Positions 9,398-18,765 are shown, counted from the first letter of the stretch. The stretch is 64,000 nt of DNA from Niallia taxi (GCF_032818155.1 NZ_CP102589.1:978001-1042000); one strand, 5' to 3'. Numbers and translations: made by a program. The notes: a model not told the origin generated them from the sequence alone.

Positions 9398-10508
9398 ATG
9401 GAATTAGCAGATATTCGCAATGAGTTAGAGAAGATAAATGTAACACTAGAAAACTTTAGGGGGTCTCTTTGACTTAGATAACAAAGAGGCACGTATCGCT
9501 CATCTGGAGGATGAAATGTTGCATCCTGATTTTTGGAATGATCAGCAGGCAGCACAGACAGTTATCTCCGAAAGCAATGGTTTAAAGGATCAAGTCAATG
9601 AGTTTTATAAGCTGGCAGAAACATTTGAAAACCTAGAGCTTACTTATGAGTTGGTTAAGGAAGAAGACGATGAAGAATTGCGCACTGAGCTTGAAGAGGA
9701 ACTAGGACAATTGGTAAGCAGCTTAAGCCAGTTTGAGCTTAATCTTCTGTTAAGTGAGCCTTACGATAAAAACAATGCAATTTTAGAGCTGCATCCAGGT
9801 GCTGGTGGTACAGAGTCCCAAGACTGGGGAAGCATGCTGTTGCGTATGTACACTCGCTGGGCAGAAAAAAGAGGCTTCAAGGTGGAAACATTGGATTATC
9901 TGCCTGGTGATGAAGCTGGAATTAAGAGTGTAACATTGGCTATTAAAGGACATAATGCATTCGGATACTTAAAAGCAGAAAAAGGCGTACATCGTCTTGT
10001 TCGTATTTCTCCATTTGATTCATCTGGCCGCCGCCATACGAGCTTTGTATCATGTGAAGTTATGCCAGAATTCAATGATGAGATTGAAATTGAAATCCGT
10101 ACAGAGGATTTAAAAGTTGATACGTACCGGGCAAGTGGTGCCGGTGGACAGCATATCAATACAACAGACTCCGCTGTACGTATTACACATATCCCAACAG
10201 GAGTAGTCGTATCTTGCCAAACAGAGCGCTCTCAGATTAAAAACAGGGAAACAGCAATGAAAATGCTGAAAGCAAAACTTTATCAGAAAAAAATCGAAGA
10301 GCAGGAAGAAAAGCTTGCGGAAATCCGCGGCGAACAAAAGGATATTGGCTGGGGAAGCCAAATTCGTTCGTACGTTTTTCATCCATACTCTCTTGTTAAA
10401 GACCACCGTACAAACACAGAAGTAGGTAACACACAATCTGTCATGGACGGAGATATTGATCTATTTATAAATGCTTACTTGCGTTCAAAGCTAAGCATTG
10501 CAGAATAA
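9398..10508 (+). CDS. prfB: Peptide chain release factor 2 (programmed +1 frameshift)
   Basis: 369 residues after frameshifting. RF2 releases peptides at UGA and UAA. The coding sequence starts at ATG 9398, runs 24 codons to an in-frame TGA at 9470-9472, then continues in the +1 frame from GAC 9471. The C-terminal region holds [18 protein letters not shown], the codon-recognition SPF tripeptide in [15 protein letters not shown], and the catalytic GGQ in [14 protein letters not shown]. Without the frameshift the main ORF appears to start only at ATG 9516, which would lack the conserved N-terminus. It lies between the secA terminator and a long structured repeat. Confidence 0.97.
9458..9473 (+). 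promoter_or_regulatory. RF2 autoregulatory +1 frameshift signal
   Basis: An internal Shine-Dalgarno AGGGGG (9458-9463), then TCT CTT TGA C: the CUU-UGA-C slippery site with the stop at 9470-9472. This is the classical layout by which low RF2 levels promote shifting past its own UGA stop. Confidence 0.95.
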
Positions 10509-10514
10509 GTATTA

Positions 10515-10867
10515 GAGGCTGGGACATAAGTATGTGAACCAGCGTAAAGACCGAACTACTTAATCAACTATATTGATTAAATAGTTCGGTTTTTTGTTTT
10601 TAGTTTAAATACAAAAAATTAGAAATTTTAGTTGAATGGAGCGGAGGCCACTCGACTCCTGCGGGAAATAGAGGAAAGGATGAGACCCCGCAGGCGAAGA
10701 CGAGGAGGCTCATCTTCCTCCCCGCGGAAAGCGAGTGGGTGCAGCGCAATGAAACGAACTAACTTTAACTCAAAATTCTATTTAGACACAACCTTTATTT
10801 TTCAAATTTAGTTGTAATTCTATTATTCGTGTTTAGAAAGCTTATTTTTTGTTTTGTGCCAGCCTCT
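10515..10867 (+). repeat. Structured Bacillaceae intergenic repeat, copy 1
   Basis: About 350 bp bounded by imperfect inverted ends (AGAGGCTGG at 10515-10523, CCAGCCTCT at 10859-10867). Inside are a terminator-like hairpin (10550-10596) and a GC-rich core (10635-10760) with the motifs GGAGCGGAGGCCACTCGACT, CTCCTGCGGG, CCCCGCAGGCGAAGACGAGG, CCCGCGGAAAGCGAGTGGG and CAATGAAACGAAC. A second copy lies at 34773-35049 with the core in the opposite orientation relative to the flanks. Cores of this kind are widespread between genes in Bacillaceae; they contain no real ORF. Confidence 0.8.
10550..10596 (+). terminator. Terminator of prfB within the repeat
   Basis: ACCGAACTA (10550-10558) pairs with TAGTTCGGT (10582-10590), with an inner TTAATCA/TGATTAA stem, followed by six T. 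Confidence 0.85.
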
Positions 10868-11155
10868 TTTTGTGTTTAAAAAACCCCTAAATAGGTAACT
10901 AATTATGAAGTGATTATATATTTTTGGTTAAGTTTTGCCAGCTAAGCATGAGGGAAAGGAATTGTGACGTATAATTTTTTAAAGAACTAAATTTAAGAAG
11001 ACAAGGAGATAAAGCAAAAATTCACAAATAATAATAAATTTACTTTTTTAGGAAAAAGTGAAACTTTCTTCTGTATTTTTCGTTTATATGTATATTGTTG
11101 GAATTATTTAGGGATTCTTATAGTAATTGGTTATTTTAAGAAAAGAGGTTATGAA

Positions 11156-12145
11156 ATGAAAGAGGTCGTTTTGACTATTGCTGTACCATGCTATAACGAA
11201 GAGGAGGTATTTGAACAATCATATTATCAACTGAAAAATGTGCTAACTTCCCTTATTTCAGAAGGACTTATTAGTTCTAAAAGTCAATTGCTCTTTATTG
11301 ATGACGGAAGCAAGGATTCAACATGGGATAAAATTGAAAGTGCAACCCATTTTGACAAGCTTGTCAGCGGTATAAAGCTGTCGAGAAACTTTGGACACCA
11401 AAGAGCGTTACTTGCTGGGCTAGAGGAAGCTGTTCAGTTTTCTGATTGTGTCATCAGTATTGATGCAGATCTTCAGGATGACACCAGTGTAATAAGAGAA
11501 TTTGTGCTGAAATACTTAAGCGGCTATGAAATAGTGTATGGTGTTAGAAGCAAAAGAGAAACAGATACCTTTTTTAAGCGGAGTACAGCACAAGGCTTTT
11601 ACCGCCTAATGGGGAAAATGGGCTTATCACTCGTTTATAATCATGCTGACTATCGTTTGTTAAGCAAAAGAGCATTAACAGAAATGCTACAGTTTAAGGA
11701 GTCCAACCTTTTCTTAAGAGGTGTTGTCCCATTACTTGGGTTTAAGTCGACTAGTGTTTATTATGAGCGCAAGGCTCGTGAGGCAGGGGAATCTAAATAC
11801 CCAATCGCAAAGATGCTTGCATTTGCATTAGATGGTATTACATCCTTCAGCGTTAAGCCGATTCGGTTTATTACATTAATAGGATTTTTGTCTTCCATTA
11901 TCAGCCTTATTGCAGGTGGTTATGTGCTTGTTCAAAAATTCCTTGGTGATACAGAATCAGGCTGGGCATCTGTAATGATTTCTTTATGGCTGATTGGTGG
12001 CCTTCTTTTAATGAGCATTGGTCTTATTGGTGAATATATAGGGAAAATTTACGAAGAAGTAAAACACCGTCCGCGCTATATTATTGAAGATAATCTTTGC
12101 AGGAATAAGCAGGCTAATCCTGCTAAATCAAAGGTGCATATATAA
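11156..12145 (+). CDS. GT2 polyprenyl-phosphate glycosyltransferase (GtrB/CsbB/YkoT-like)
   Basis: 329 residues. The N-terminal GT-A domain (about 1-230) has the family 2 motifs IAVPCYNEEE, FIDDGSKDST, the DADLQDD metal site and the RLLSKRALTEML region of DPM1/GtrB proteins. Two C-terminal membrane helices follow (about 236-256 and 273-293). Such enzymes move a sugar from a nucleotide donor onto undecaprenyl phosphate at the cytoplasmic face. The sugar cannot be told from sequence. It is translationally coupled (TAATG) to a GtrA-like gene and then a large membrane protein, the three-part arrangement used for extracytoplasmic glycosylation of teichoic acids or other surface polymers. AGAGGT precedes the ATG. 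Confidence 0.85.
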   Translation: MKEVVLTIAVPCYNEEEVFEQSYYQLKNVLTSLISEGLISSKSQLLFIDDGSKDSTWDKIESATHFDKLVSGIKLSRNFGHQRALLAGLEEAVQFSDCVISIDADLQDDTSVIREFVLKYLSGYEIVYGVRSKRETDTFFKRSTAQGFYRLMGKMGLSLVYNHADYRLLSKRALTEMLQFKESNLFLRGVVPLLGFKSTSVYYERKAREAGESKYPIAKMLAFALDGITSFSVKPIRFITLIGFLSSIISLIAGGYVLVQKFLGDTESGWASVMISLWLIGGLLLMSIGLIGEYIGKIYEEVKHRPRYIIEDNLCRNKQANPAKSKVHI

Positions 12146-12573
12146 TGCTTCGCTATCCTTTTATACGTTTTCTGTTCGTTGGTCTAATTAACACAGCAGT
12201 CGGCCTTTCTATTATGTATGCCTGTCTGCTGTTATTTCATATTAATTATTGGAGCTCCACTTTTATAGGTAACTTGGTTGGAGCGGTTGTAAGCTATTTT
12301 CTTAACAAAAATATTACTTTCCAAAGCAATGCTAGATTCATAGGAAGTGGTATACGGTTTGGCATTGTCATTCTAGCTTCTTATTTCATTGCCTATAAGC
12401 TTGGTCTAGTGCTTGTGGAAGAAGTGGCAGGAAGAATTCCGGTGCTCACGGGTTATGTGGAAGTGCTTGCTGTTCTTTTTGGAAGCGGCATGTACACAAT
12501 ATTAAATTATTTTGGGCAGAAGTATCTTGTGTTTTCAACTAAATTTCAACAGGTTTCAAGGAGTGTTAAATGA
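12145..12573 (+). CDS. GtrA/GtcA family membrane protein
   Basis: 142 residues with four predicted membrane segments and the GtrA start pattern FIRFLFVGLINTAVGLSIMY plus the YFLNKNITF loop. GtrA proteins are believed to flip polyprenyl-phosphate sugars across the membrane or to help the partner glycosyltransferase. It overlaps the preceding GT2 gene by one base and the following gene by four (ATGA), so the three products are probably made stoichiometrically. Confidence 0.87.
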   Translation: MLRYPFIRFLFVGLINTAVGLSIMYACLLLFHINYWSSTFIGNLVGAVVSYFLNKNITFQSNARFIGSGIRFGIVILASYFIAYKLGLVLVEEVAGRIPVLTGYVEVLAVLFGSGMYTILNYFGQKYLVFSTKFQQVSRSVK

Positions 12574-14285
12574 TTAAAGTAACAGGTTTAGGGAAGCAGG
12601 AAAAAATCTTCCTCTCATTGGCATTATTAATCGTTGTTTTATGGGTTTTGCCCTATTTTATTCTAAATGGAAATGCTCATATGCGTATCCATGATAATCT
12701 CGATTCCAATCTTGGCTGGTATGAAGTTTTAAAAGACAGTGGTAATATGTTTGCACCTGTTAATACGCCAATGGAACAGATTATGAACGGTGAGTTTTCC
12801 CGGGATACATACTATTCGGAATACTATGGCATGGTTTTACTTTTTAATATCCTGCCTCCTGTCGTTGCATATGGTCTGTGTCAGGCAATTACGAGAATTG
12901 TTGCCTTTTTAGGAATGTATCTTCTTTTAAAAAAGTATGTTTTTAAGAAGTCAAACCCTTATATCATTACAATAGGTGCAGCATTGACGTTTTCACTCAC
13001 GCCATACTGGCCTTCTGGCATGCTCAGCATCCTTGGAATGCCTTTAGCATTATGGAGCTTTCTAAATATTCGCAAGGGTGAGCGAAACTGGAAAAACTAT
13101 GTAGTAATTACACTATTACCGTTTTTTTCGACGTTTGTGATCGGCTTTTTTTATTTTCTTACATTCATTGGCCTGCTGTGGGTATATGACCTCTTTAAGA
13201 CGAAAAAATGGAACCTAGTATTTTTACTATCCATCATTTATATGCTAGTAATCTATATGGCGATTGATTATCGTTTAGTTATGTCCATGATCGCCCCAGC
13301 ATCGAATGAACTAACAAACAGGGATGTTTTTTATCAATCTAAGCTTGATCTAATCCAGACATTTAAGCTAATTGGCAAGAACTATGTTATTAGTCATAAT
13401 CAAGACAGAACGATTTCGCAATATATCATATTGCCCCTCACCATTATTTGCTTAGTTTGGGTGCTTATTAAAAATAAAGCAAAAGACAATCGTCTATTTA
13501 TTTTCTTGCATATTGTTAATTTGCTGCTGTCCACATGGTATGCGTTTTGGTTCTTTGAAGGCTGGCAACCATTGAAAGAACGGTTCGGTATTTTGACGAG
13601 CTTTAATTTTGGCAGATTCCATTATTTGCGACCGATGATCATCTATGTTTTATTTGCACTATCATTGAAAATGCTATGGGATCAAGGTGGACGAGTAAGA
13701 AAATTAGTTTATGTTTTGGTTATAGCACAGCTGCTTGTATTGATACCAAATAATGAGGAGATCATGTACAAAGATCAGCCGAGCTATAAGCAATATTTTG
13801 CAGTTGACGAATTTAAGGAAATTAAAGATTACATAGGTAAGCCATTAGAGGATTACAGGGTTGTCAGTATTGGCATGCATCCTAATGTTGCCCAGTACAA
13901 TGGCTTTTATACACTTGATTCCTACAGCAATATATATCCATTAAGCTATAAGGAAGAATTCAGAAAAATTATTGAGCCTGAGCTCAATAAAAATAAAGGG
14001 CTAAGGGAGTATTATGATTACTGGGGTGGCCGCTGTTATATATTTGTTGATGAACTCGGCAAAAAATACCAGTTTTCCAAGCATACAAAGAAAACTATCA
14101 AGAATTTGGACTTAAATACAAATCAGCTTAAGAAAATGGGCGGTCAATATATTCTGTCCGCAGTTCCTATTGATAACGCTGCAGATAATAATTTAAGCTT
14201 TGAGAAATCATTTGCTTCAAAGGAAAGTTATTGGAAGATATATCTTTATAAAGTAAATGGAAAAGTGTCTCAACAAAGACTGTAG
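12570..14285 (+). CDS. Multispanning membrane protein, YkoS-like (probable extracytoplasmic sugar transferase)
   Basis: 571 residues with about ten hydrophobic segments through residue 430 and a hydrophilic C-terminal extracellular region of about 140 residues. An early acidic motif, HDNLDSNLGWYEVL, sits after the first helix, as in GT-C fold enzymes, which use such an acidic site with a lipid-linked sugar donor. It resembles B. subtilis YkoS, which is encoded next to the GT2 protein YkoT; that assignment is from memory of the family. Position as third gene of a GT2-GtrA-polytopic protein operon supports a role as the final transferase. Confidence 0.65.
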   Translation: MIKVTGLGKQEKIFLSLALLIVVLWVLPYFILNGNAHMRIHDNLDSNLGWYEVLKDSGNMFAPVNTPMEQIMNGEFSRDTYYSEYYGMVLLFNILPPVVAYGLCQAITRIVAFLGMYLLLKKYVFKKSNPYIITIGAALTFSLTPYWPSGMLSILGMPLALWSFLNIRKGERNWKNYVVITLLPFFSTFVIGFFYFLTFIGLLWVYDLFKTKKWNLVFLLSIIYMLVIYMAIDYRLVMSMIAPASNELTNRDVFYQSKLDLIQTFKLIGKNYVISHNQDRTISQYIILPLTIICLVWVLIKNKAKDNRLFIFLHIVNLLLSTWYAFWFFEGWQPLKERFGILTSFNFGRFHYLRPMIIYVLFALSLKMLWDQGGRVRKLVYVLVIAQLLVLIPNNEEIMYKDQPSYKQYFAVDEFKEIKDYIGKPLEDYRVVSIGMHPNVAQYNGFYTLDSYSNIYPLSYKEEFRKIIEPELNKNKGLREYYDYWGGRCYIFVDELGKKYQFSKHTKKTIKNLDLNTNQLKKMGGQYILSAVPIDNAADNNLSFEKSFASKESYWKIYLYKVNGKVSQQRL

Positions 14286-14335
14286 AAAACCGATGATTTA
14301 AAAAGCTCTTGAGGGTATTATACTAAAAACAAGTG

Positions 14336-14400
14336 GATATTGATTTCTCCTGCAGATTGGCTGTCCCGCTAATCTGCAGGGGAAAGAGATATCTTTTTTT
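14336..14400 (+). terminator. Terminator of the glycosylation operon
   Basis: CCTGCAGATT (14349-14358) pairs with AATCTGCAGG (14371-14380); an outer GATAT/ATATC stem extends it to a run of seven T at 14394-14400. Confidence 0.85.
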
Positions 14401-14509
14401 ATTGGAGCTTACTCTATTTTTTCAAACGGGTTTCGTATACAGATAAACATCTATCCACTTTATAGTATAAATTACTAATCACCCCAATATATATAAATTG
14501 GAGGTGTTT

Positions 14510-15307
14510 ATGGATATTTTAACGGCTATTATCATGGGTATTGTAGAAGGCTTGACAGAGTTCGCGCCTGTTTCGTCAACAGGGCATCTTATTTTAGCAG
14601 GCCATTTGTTGGACTTTACTGGAGAAAGTGCGAAAACATTTGAAATCATTATTCAGCTTGGCAGCATACTCGCCGTTATTTTTGTTTTTTGGCGAAGGAT
14701 ATTAAGTATTTTAGGATTAAAGAAATATCAAGATTCGGAAAGTGTTGGTACACTAAGTATTTTTCATATTGCTGTAGGAATTATTCCCTTCGGTGTTGGC
14801 GGTGTTCTGTTTTATGACTTGATAAAAAATGTTTTATTTAGCCCGGCAACTGTTGTTATCACATTAATTATCGGAGGGTTGCTGATGCTGGCAGCTGAGA
14901 AGCTGAAGCCGAAAGCTTCTGCAGAAACGCTTGATCAAGTTACATACAGACAAGCTTTAACAGTAGGTTTTTTTCAGTGCTTTGCTTTAGTGCCAGGCTT
15001 TTCCCGATCTGGAGCAACACTTTCAGGCGGACTGCTTGCAGGCATGAGCCATAAGACAGCGTCTGAATTTACATTTATCATGGCAGTTCCCATCATGTTT
15101 GCAGCATCGGCAAAGGATTTATTTGAAAGCTGGAGTCAATTGGGCGCACAAGATATACCTGTTTTTGCAGCAGGCTTTGTGACCGCCTTTATCGTTGCAT
15201 TAATTGCGATCAAGTTTTTTCTGCGTCTTATTAATAAAGTAAAATTAATTCCTTTTGCGATATATCGTTTTGGACTGGCCATCGTTTTTTGGATATTTAT
15301 TATATAA
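14510..15307 (+). CDS. uppP: Undecaprenyl-diphosphatase (bacitracin resistance, BacA type)
   Basis: 265 residues, about eight membrane helices. Dephosphorylates undecaprenyl pyrophosphate to recycle the lipid carrier for peptidoglycan and wall polymers. The two BacA consensus regions are present: [20 protein letters not shown] near the N-terminus and [17 protein letters not shown] in the second half. The ATG at 14510 is 5 nt after TGGAGG; the upstream in-frame TTG at 14498 lies before that site and is not used. The neighbouring polyprenyl-phosphate glycosylation operon draws on the same carrier pool. Confidence 0.95.
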   Translation: MDILTAIIMGIVEGLTEFAPVSSTGHLILAGHLLDFTGESAKTFEIIIQLGSILAVIFVFWRRILSILGLKKYQDSESVGTLSIFHIAVGIIPFGVGGVLFYDLIKNVLFSPATVVITLIIGGLLMLAAEKLKPKASAETLDQVTYRQALTVGFFQCFALVPGFSRSGATLSGGLLAGMSHKTASEFTFIMAVPIMFAASAKDLFESWSQLGAQDIPVFAAGFVTAFIVALIAIKFFLRLINKVKLIPFAIYRFGLAIVFWIFII

Positions 15308-15317
15308 AAATGACAAA

Positions 15318-15349
15318 TGCTATCCTTTGAGAAAGGATAGTATTTTTTT
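15318..15349 (+). terminator. Terminator of uppP
   Basis: CTATCCTTT, loop, AAAGGATAG followed by seven T. Confidence 0.9.
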
Positions 15350-15589
15350 GTTCCATCCTTGAAAAAACCTCGTTTCATCCCTTTACCACGCTAATTTGTC
15401 ACCATTTACACTTGTTCATTTGAATGATATACTCTCTGCTTGGGAAAATATAAAGAATGCATTTTTTAAGCAATATTAACCTTTATGAACAATGCTTCTT
15501 ACATATTTTTTAATATCAAAAATTATGTCGATTTTTAAAGAAATGAAGACATGTCAATAAAAGACAATAAACAAATGAGGTGTCAAATC

Positions 15590-16414
15590 TTGCGTGAGTA
15601 TATTTATGTATTAATTGGATCTGCTATTGTAGCATTATCATTTAACTTATTTCTATTGCCTAACAGCATCGCTTCAGGTGGAGTGAGCGGTATCAGCACA
15701 ATTACTGCGAGTCTGTTTCATTGGGAGCCGGCATTTGTACAATGGGCGTTTAATATTCCTTTATTTATTGCCGGCGTAATATTACTAGGGAAAAACTTCG
15801 GTATTAAAACGCTTGTCGGAACATTATTTTTGCCATTTGTCGTTTTCTTATCAAAGGATATGGAGCCATGGACTATGCAACCCCTGCTTGCAGCGATATA
15901 CGGTGGAATTGGTATTGGCCTTGGGATAGGGATTGTTTTTAAAGGAAGGGCATCAACAGGCGGAACAGATCTTGCCGCGCAAATTATCACTAAATATACT
16001 GGAATGTCATTAGGAAAAAGCGTTGCATTGATCGATGGGGTTATTGTTATTACGGCTGCTGCTGTATTCAGTATTGAACAGGGTTTATACGCATTGTTAG
16101 CCTTGTTTATTACAAGTAAGACAATTGATATTGTCCAGGTTGGCTTTGGAAGCAGCAAAATGGCACTTATCATTACAGAAAAACAAGAGGATGTAAGGGA
16201 AGGAATCTTAAATAAAATCGACAGAGGTGTTACAAAGCTGACAGCCCATGGCGGTTATACAGATTTTGAGCGTCCTATTTTGATGTGTGTTGTTGATCAG
16301 GCCCAATTTATGAAATTAAAAGGGTTAGTTCAATCGATAGATCCGTCTGCTTTTGTCATTGTAATGGATGCATCAGAGGTTCATGGCAGAGGCTTTAGTG
16401 CAAAAAAAGCATAG
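15590..16414 (+). CDS. YitT family membrane protein with DUF2179 domain (YvjA-like)
   Basis: 274 residues from the preferred start. About six N-terminal membrane segments (FNLFLLPNSIASGGVSGIST is the family hallmark) are followed by a cytoplasmic DUF2179 domain (about 190-274; KLTAHGGYTDFERPILMCVV). The molecular function of YitT proteins is not established. TTG 15590 is 7 nt after GAGGTG; ATG 15551 in the same frame has only a weak site and would add 13 residues. Its place between prfB and ftsE matches yvjA of B. subtilis. A terminator follows at 16429. Confidence 0.8.
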   Translation: MREYIYVLIGSAIVALSFNLFLLPNSIASGGVSGISTITASLFHWEPAFVQWAFNIPLFIAGVILLGKNFGIKTLVGTLFLPFVVFLSKDMEPWTMQPLLAAIYGGIGIGLGIGIVFKGRASTGGTDLAAQIITKYTGMSLGKSVALIDGVIVITAAAVFSIEQGLYALLALFITSKTIDIVQVGFGSSKMALIITEKQEDVREGILNKIDRGVTKLTAHGGYTDFERPILMCVVDQAQFMKLKGLVQSIDPSAFVIVMDASEVHGRGFSAKKA

Positions 16415-16428
16415 TAGTAAATAAATGT

Positions 16429-16470
16429 CCTTCTATTTTTGTATAAAATGCAAAGATAGAAGGATTTTTT
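16429..16470 (+). terminator. Terminator of the YitT-family gene
   Basis: CCTTCTATTTTTG pairs with CAAAGATAGAAGG (one mismatch or G-U), followed by TTTTTT. Confidence 0.85.
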
Positions 16471-17017
16471 ATGTGTAATATGTCGATTCTTTGTAAGATT
16501 TGTAACAGGTTCAAAAATGTAATCGCTTTATTGTAAATGGAGAATAAGTTAAACAGAATTATGTCATGTAAATATTTCCTCAAAATGTAACATAATATAG
16601 GTATAAAAGCCTAAAATAAAGAAAAAAATAAAAAAAAAAGGGGAATTTGGTTGATTTGTAGTACTATTATAATAGTAAATTAAGGTATGGGAAGATAATA
16701 ATAGTACTTTTTTCGATATTTGAAAAGAAAATGTAATAATTTTATCCGTTAATTTACCGTACTATGATGATATAATAATGTAAGTAATTAGAAGGAAGTC
16801 TTATATTTATAAAAAAAATGTCTCCTTCAGTCGGTTTGTAAATGTCGAATTTTGGTGGTTAATGGAGTTAGAAAAGGAAAAACGAGAGAATTAAGTTTCT
16901 CTTATTAGAGAAAGCAATTGATATGGCAATTCGCAAATGTGATTCGTCTTCCATGTTGCTATAGACGTTTTGCACTTTTCTTATGTTCTTACAAATAAAA
17001 TTCAGGTGTGATAATAG
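16470..17017 (+). other. Long AT-rich leader region upstream of ftsEX
   Basis: About 550 bases with no convincing gene. It holds a short leader ORF and terminator-like hairpin (16651-16713) and a second hairpin, TTTCTCT/AGAGAAA, at 16896-16913. The cytochrome c551 gene (cccB) that occupies this position in B. subtilis is absent. Confidence 0.5.
16651..16713 (+). promoter_or_regulatory. Possible leader-peptide attenuator upstream of ftsEX
   Basis: AAAAGGGG is followed 7 nt later by TTG 16651, opening a 10-codon ORF (M-I-C-S-T-I-I-I-V-N, stop 16681-16683). Its second half is the perfect palindrome TACTATTATAATAGTA (16662-16677). AGTACTATTAT (16660-16670) can alternatively pair with ATAATAGTACT (16698-16708), directly before six T. 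The layout, a translated leader with competing hairpins and a terminator, is that of an attenuator, but the stems are AU-rich and weak. Confidence 0.3.
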
Positions 17018-17704
17018 ATGATAGAAATGAAAAATGTAATCAAGAAATATGCCAATGGTGTTATTGCAGCAAATGGCATTGATGTGAAAATTAATCAAGG
17101 TGAGTTTGTATATGTAGTAGGGCCGAGTGGTGCCGGAAAATCTACATTTATTAAAATGATGCATCGGGAGGAAAAACCGACGCAAGGCACGATTCTAATC
17201 AACGGAGTTAATTTGGCAAAACTGAAAAACAGCAAGGTCCCGTTGTTGAGAAGAAATATGGGAGTTGTCTTTCAGGATTTCAAGCTCTTGCCTACATTGA
17301 CTGTATATGAAAATGTTGCGTTTGCATTAGAAGTTATTGAGGAAAATCCTAAATTAATAAAAAAACGAGTAATGGAAGTTCTAGGACTTGTTGGTTTAAA
17401 ACATAAAGCAAGAATGCTTCCTACTGAATTATCAGGAGGAGAGCAGCAGCGTGTCTCTATTGCCCGCTCAATTGTGAATTCTCCTAAGCTTGTCATTGCC
17501 GATGAGCCGACTGGGAATCTTGACCCTGAAACTTCTTGGGAAATTATGAATATCTTCGAGGAAATCAACAATAGGGGAACGACAATTGTGATGGCTACTC
17601 ACAATAAGGAAATTGTTAATACGATAAGACATCGTGTAATCGCCATCGAGGGTGGAAGAATTGTTCGTGACGAGCAGAGAGGTGATTACGGATATGAAGG
17701 CTAG
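17018..17704 (+). CDS. ftsE: Cell division ATP-binding protein FtsE
   Basis: 228 residues. ABC ATPase that, with FtsX, controls peptidoglycan hydrolases at growth or division sites. Walker A GPSGAGKST, Q-loop FQDFKLLPTLTVYENV, signature LSGGEQQR, Walker B VIADEPTGNLDP and the H-loop ATHNKE are all intact. The start ATG has only a modest GGTG site. The last 11 bases overlap the start of ftsX, so the subunits are translationally coupled. Confidence 0.95.
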   Translation: MIEMKNVIKKYANGVIAANGIDVKINQGEFVYVVGPSGAGKSTFIKMMHREEKPTQGTILINGVNLAKLKNSKVPLLRRNMGVVFQDFKLLPTLTVYENVAFALEVIEENPKLIKKRVMEVLGLVGLKHKARMLPTELSGGEQQRVSIARSIVNSPKLVIADEPTGNLDPETSWEIMNIFEEINNRGTTIVMATHNKEIVNTIRHRVIAIEGGRIVRDEQRGDYGYEG

Positions 17705-18587
17705 AACAGTTAAAAGACATGGTAGAGAGAGTTTTAAAAGTTTATGGAGAAACGGATGGATGACATTCGCTTCGATCAGTTCTGTTACTATTACCCTTTT
17801 ACTTGTCGGTGTATTCTTCGTCATTATGATGAACTTGAACGAAGTTGCCACGACGATTGAAGAAAATGTAGAAATACGTGTTCATGTTGATCAGACGGCA
17901 ACAAAAGAGGATCAAGCAGCACTTGAGGATAAAATAAAGGGAATATCAGATGTGGCAAGTGTTACATTTTCTGCGAAACAGCAGGAATTGGACAATTTAA
18001 TTAAGAGTTTTGGTGATCAAGGGGATGCCTATGAACTATTCCAGCAGGATAACCCGCTAAGTGATGTTTTTGTTGTTAAAACGAAGGATCCGAATGACAC
18101 GAAAAAGGTAGCAAAAGAAATAGAGAAGTTTGATAATGCAGCAACTGTAAAGTATGGGCAAGGCACTGTTGACAGACTATTTAATGTCATCAATGTTAGC
18201 CGAAACGTCGGGATTGTCCTAATTGCAGGACTTCTGTTCACAGCAATGTTTTTAATTTCCAACACAATTAAAATTACCATTGTTGCTAGACGTAAAGAGA
18301 TAGAAATTATGAGACTTGTCGGTGCAACAAACTGGTTTATCCGCTGGCCGTTCTTCCTTGAAGGAATGTGGCTTGGAGTATTAGGCTCAATTATTCCAAT
18401 TGGCCTCGTATCTGTTATTTACTATTATGCATATGAATATTTACAGCCAAGATTAGCTGGAAACTATATTCAAATTCTTGATTACACACCATTTGTTTAT
18501 CAAGTGGGAGCATTGCTATTGTTGATGGGTGCAGTAATCGGTATTTGGGGAAGTGTTATGAGTATACGTAAATTCTTGAAGGTATAA
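17694..18587 (+). CDS. ftsX: Cell division membrane protein FtsX
   Basis: 297 residues. Four membrane segments (about 26-46 and three between 170 and 290) around a large extracellular domain (about 50-165) that contacts the hydrolase. The start ESFKSLWRNGWMTFASISSVT is characteristic of Gram-positive FtsX. ATG 17694 is 9 nt after AGAGGTG and is preferred over the upstream ORF start 17652, giving an 11-nt overlap with ftsE. The next gene encodes a coiled-coil M23 peptidase, the probable target. Confidence 0.94.
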   Translation: MKARTVKRHGRESFKSLWRNGWMTFASISSVTITLLLVGVFFVIMMNLNEVATTIEENVEIRVHVDQTATKEDQAALEDKIKGISDVASVTFSAKQQELDNLIKSFGDQGDAYELFQQDNPLSDVFVVKTKDPNDTKKVAKEIEKFDNAATVKYGQGTVDRLFNVINVSRNVGIVLIAGLLFTAMFLISNTIKITIVARRKEIEIMRLVGATNWFIRWPFFLEGMWLGVLGSIIPIGLVSVIYYYAYEYLQPRLAGNYIQILDYTPFVYQVGALLLLMGAVIGIWGSVMSIRKFLKV

Positions 18588-18595
18588 GGTGAAAC

Positions 18596-18619
18596 AGGAG
18601 GAAGTAGTCCCTTCCTCCT
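18596..18619 (+). other. Hairpin after ftsX
   Basis: AGGAGGAAG (18596-18604), 6-nt loop, CTTCCTCCT (18611-18619). No T-run follows, so it is more likely an mRNA-stability or attenuation element between ftsX and the M23 peptidase gene than a full terminator. Confidence 0.5.
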
Positions 18620-18765
18620 AATACTCACAATATACTGTTGAGTTCATAGTCTGGATGAAGGCCAGGCTATTAAATTGGCGTTATTTTCGATGGTATAGTT
18701 CTAATTTACTAGTTTTATGGTGATTTAATCTACTTATCTATCAATAGAGGGGAAGGCATGAGAGC

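Noticed and set aside
16490..16860. Several TGTAA motifs upstream of ftsEX as WalR boxes
   Set aside because: None of the pairs has the required 5-nt spacing of TGTWAH-N5-TGTWAH; the region is simply AT-rich.
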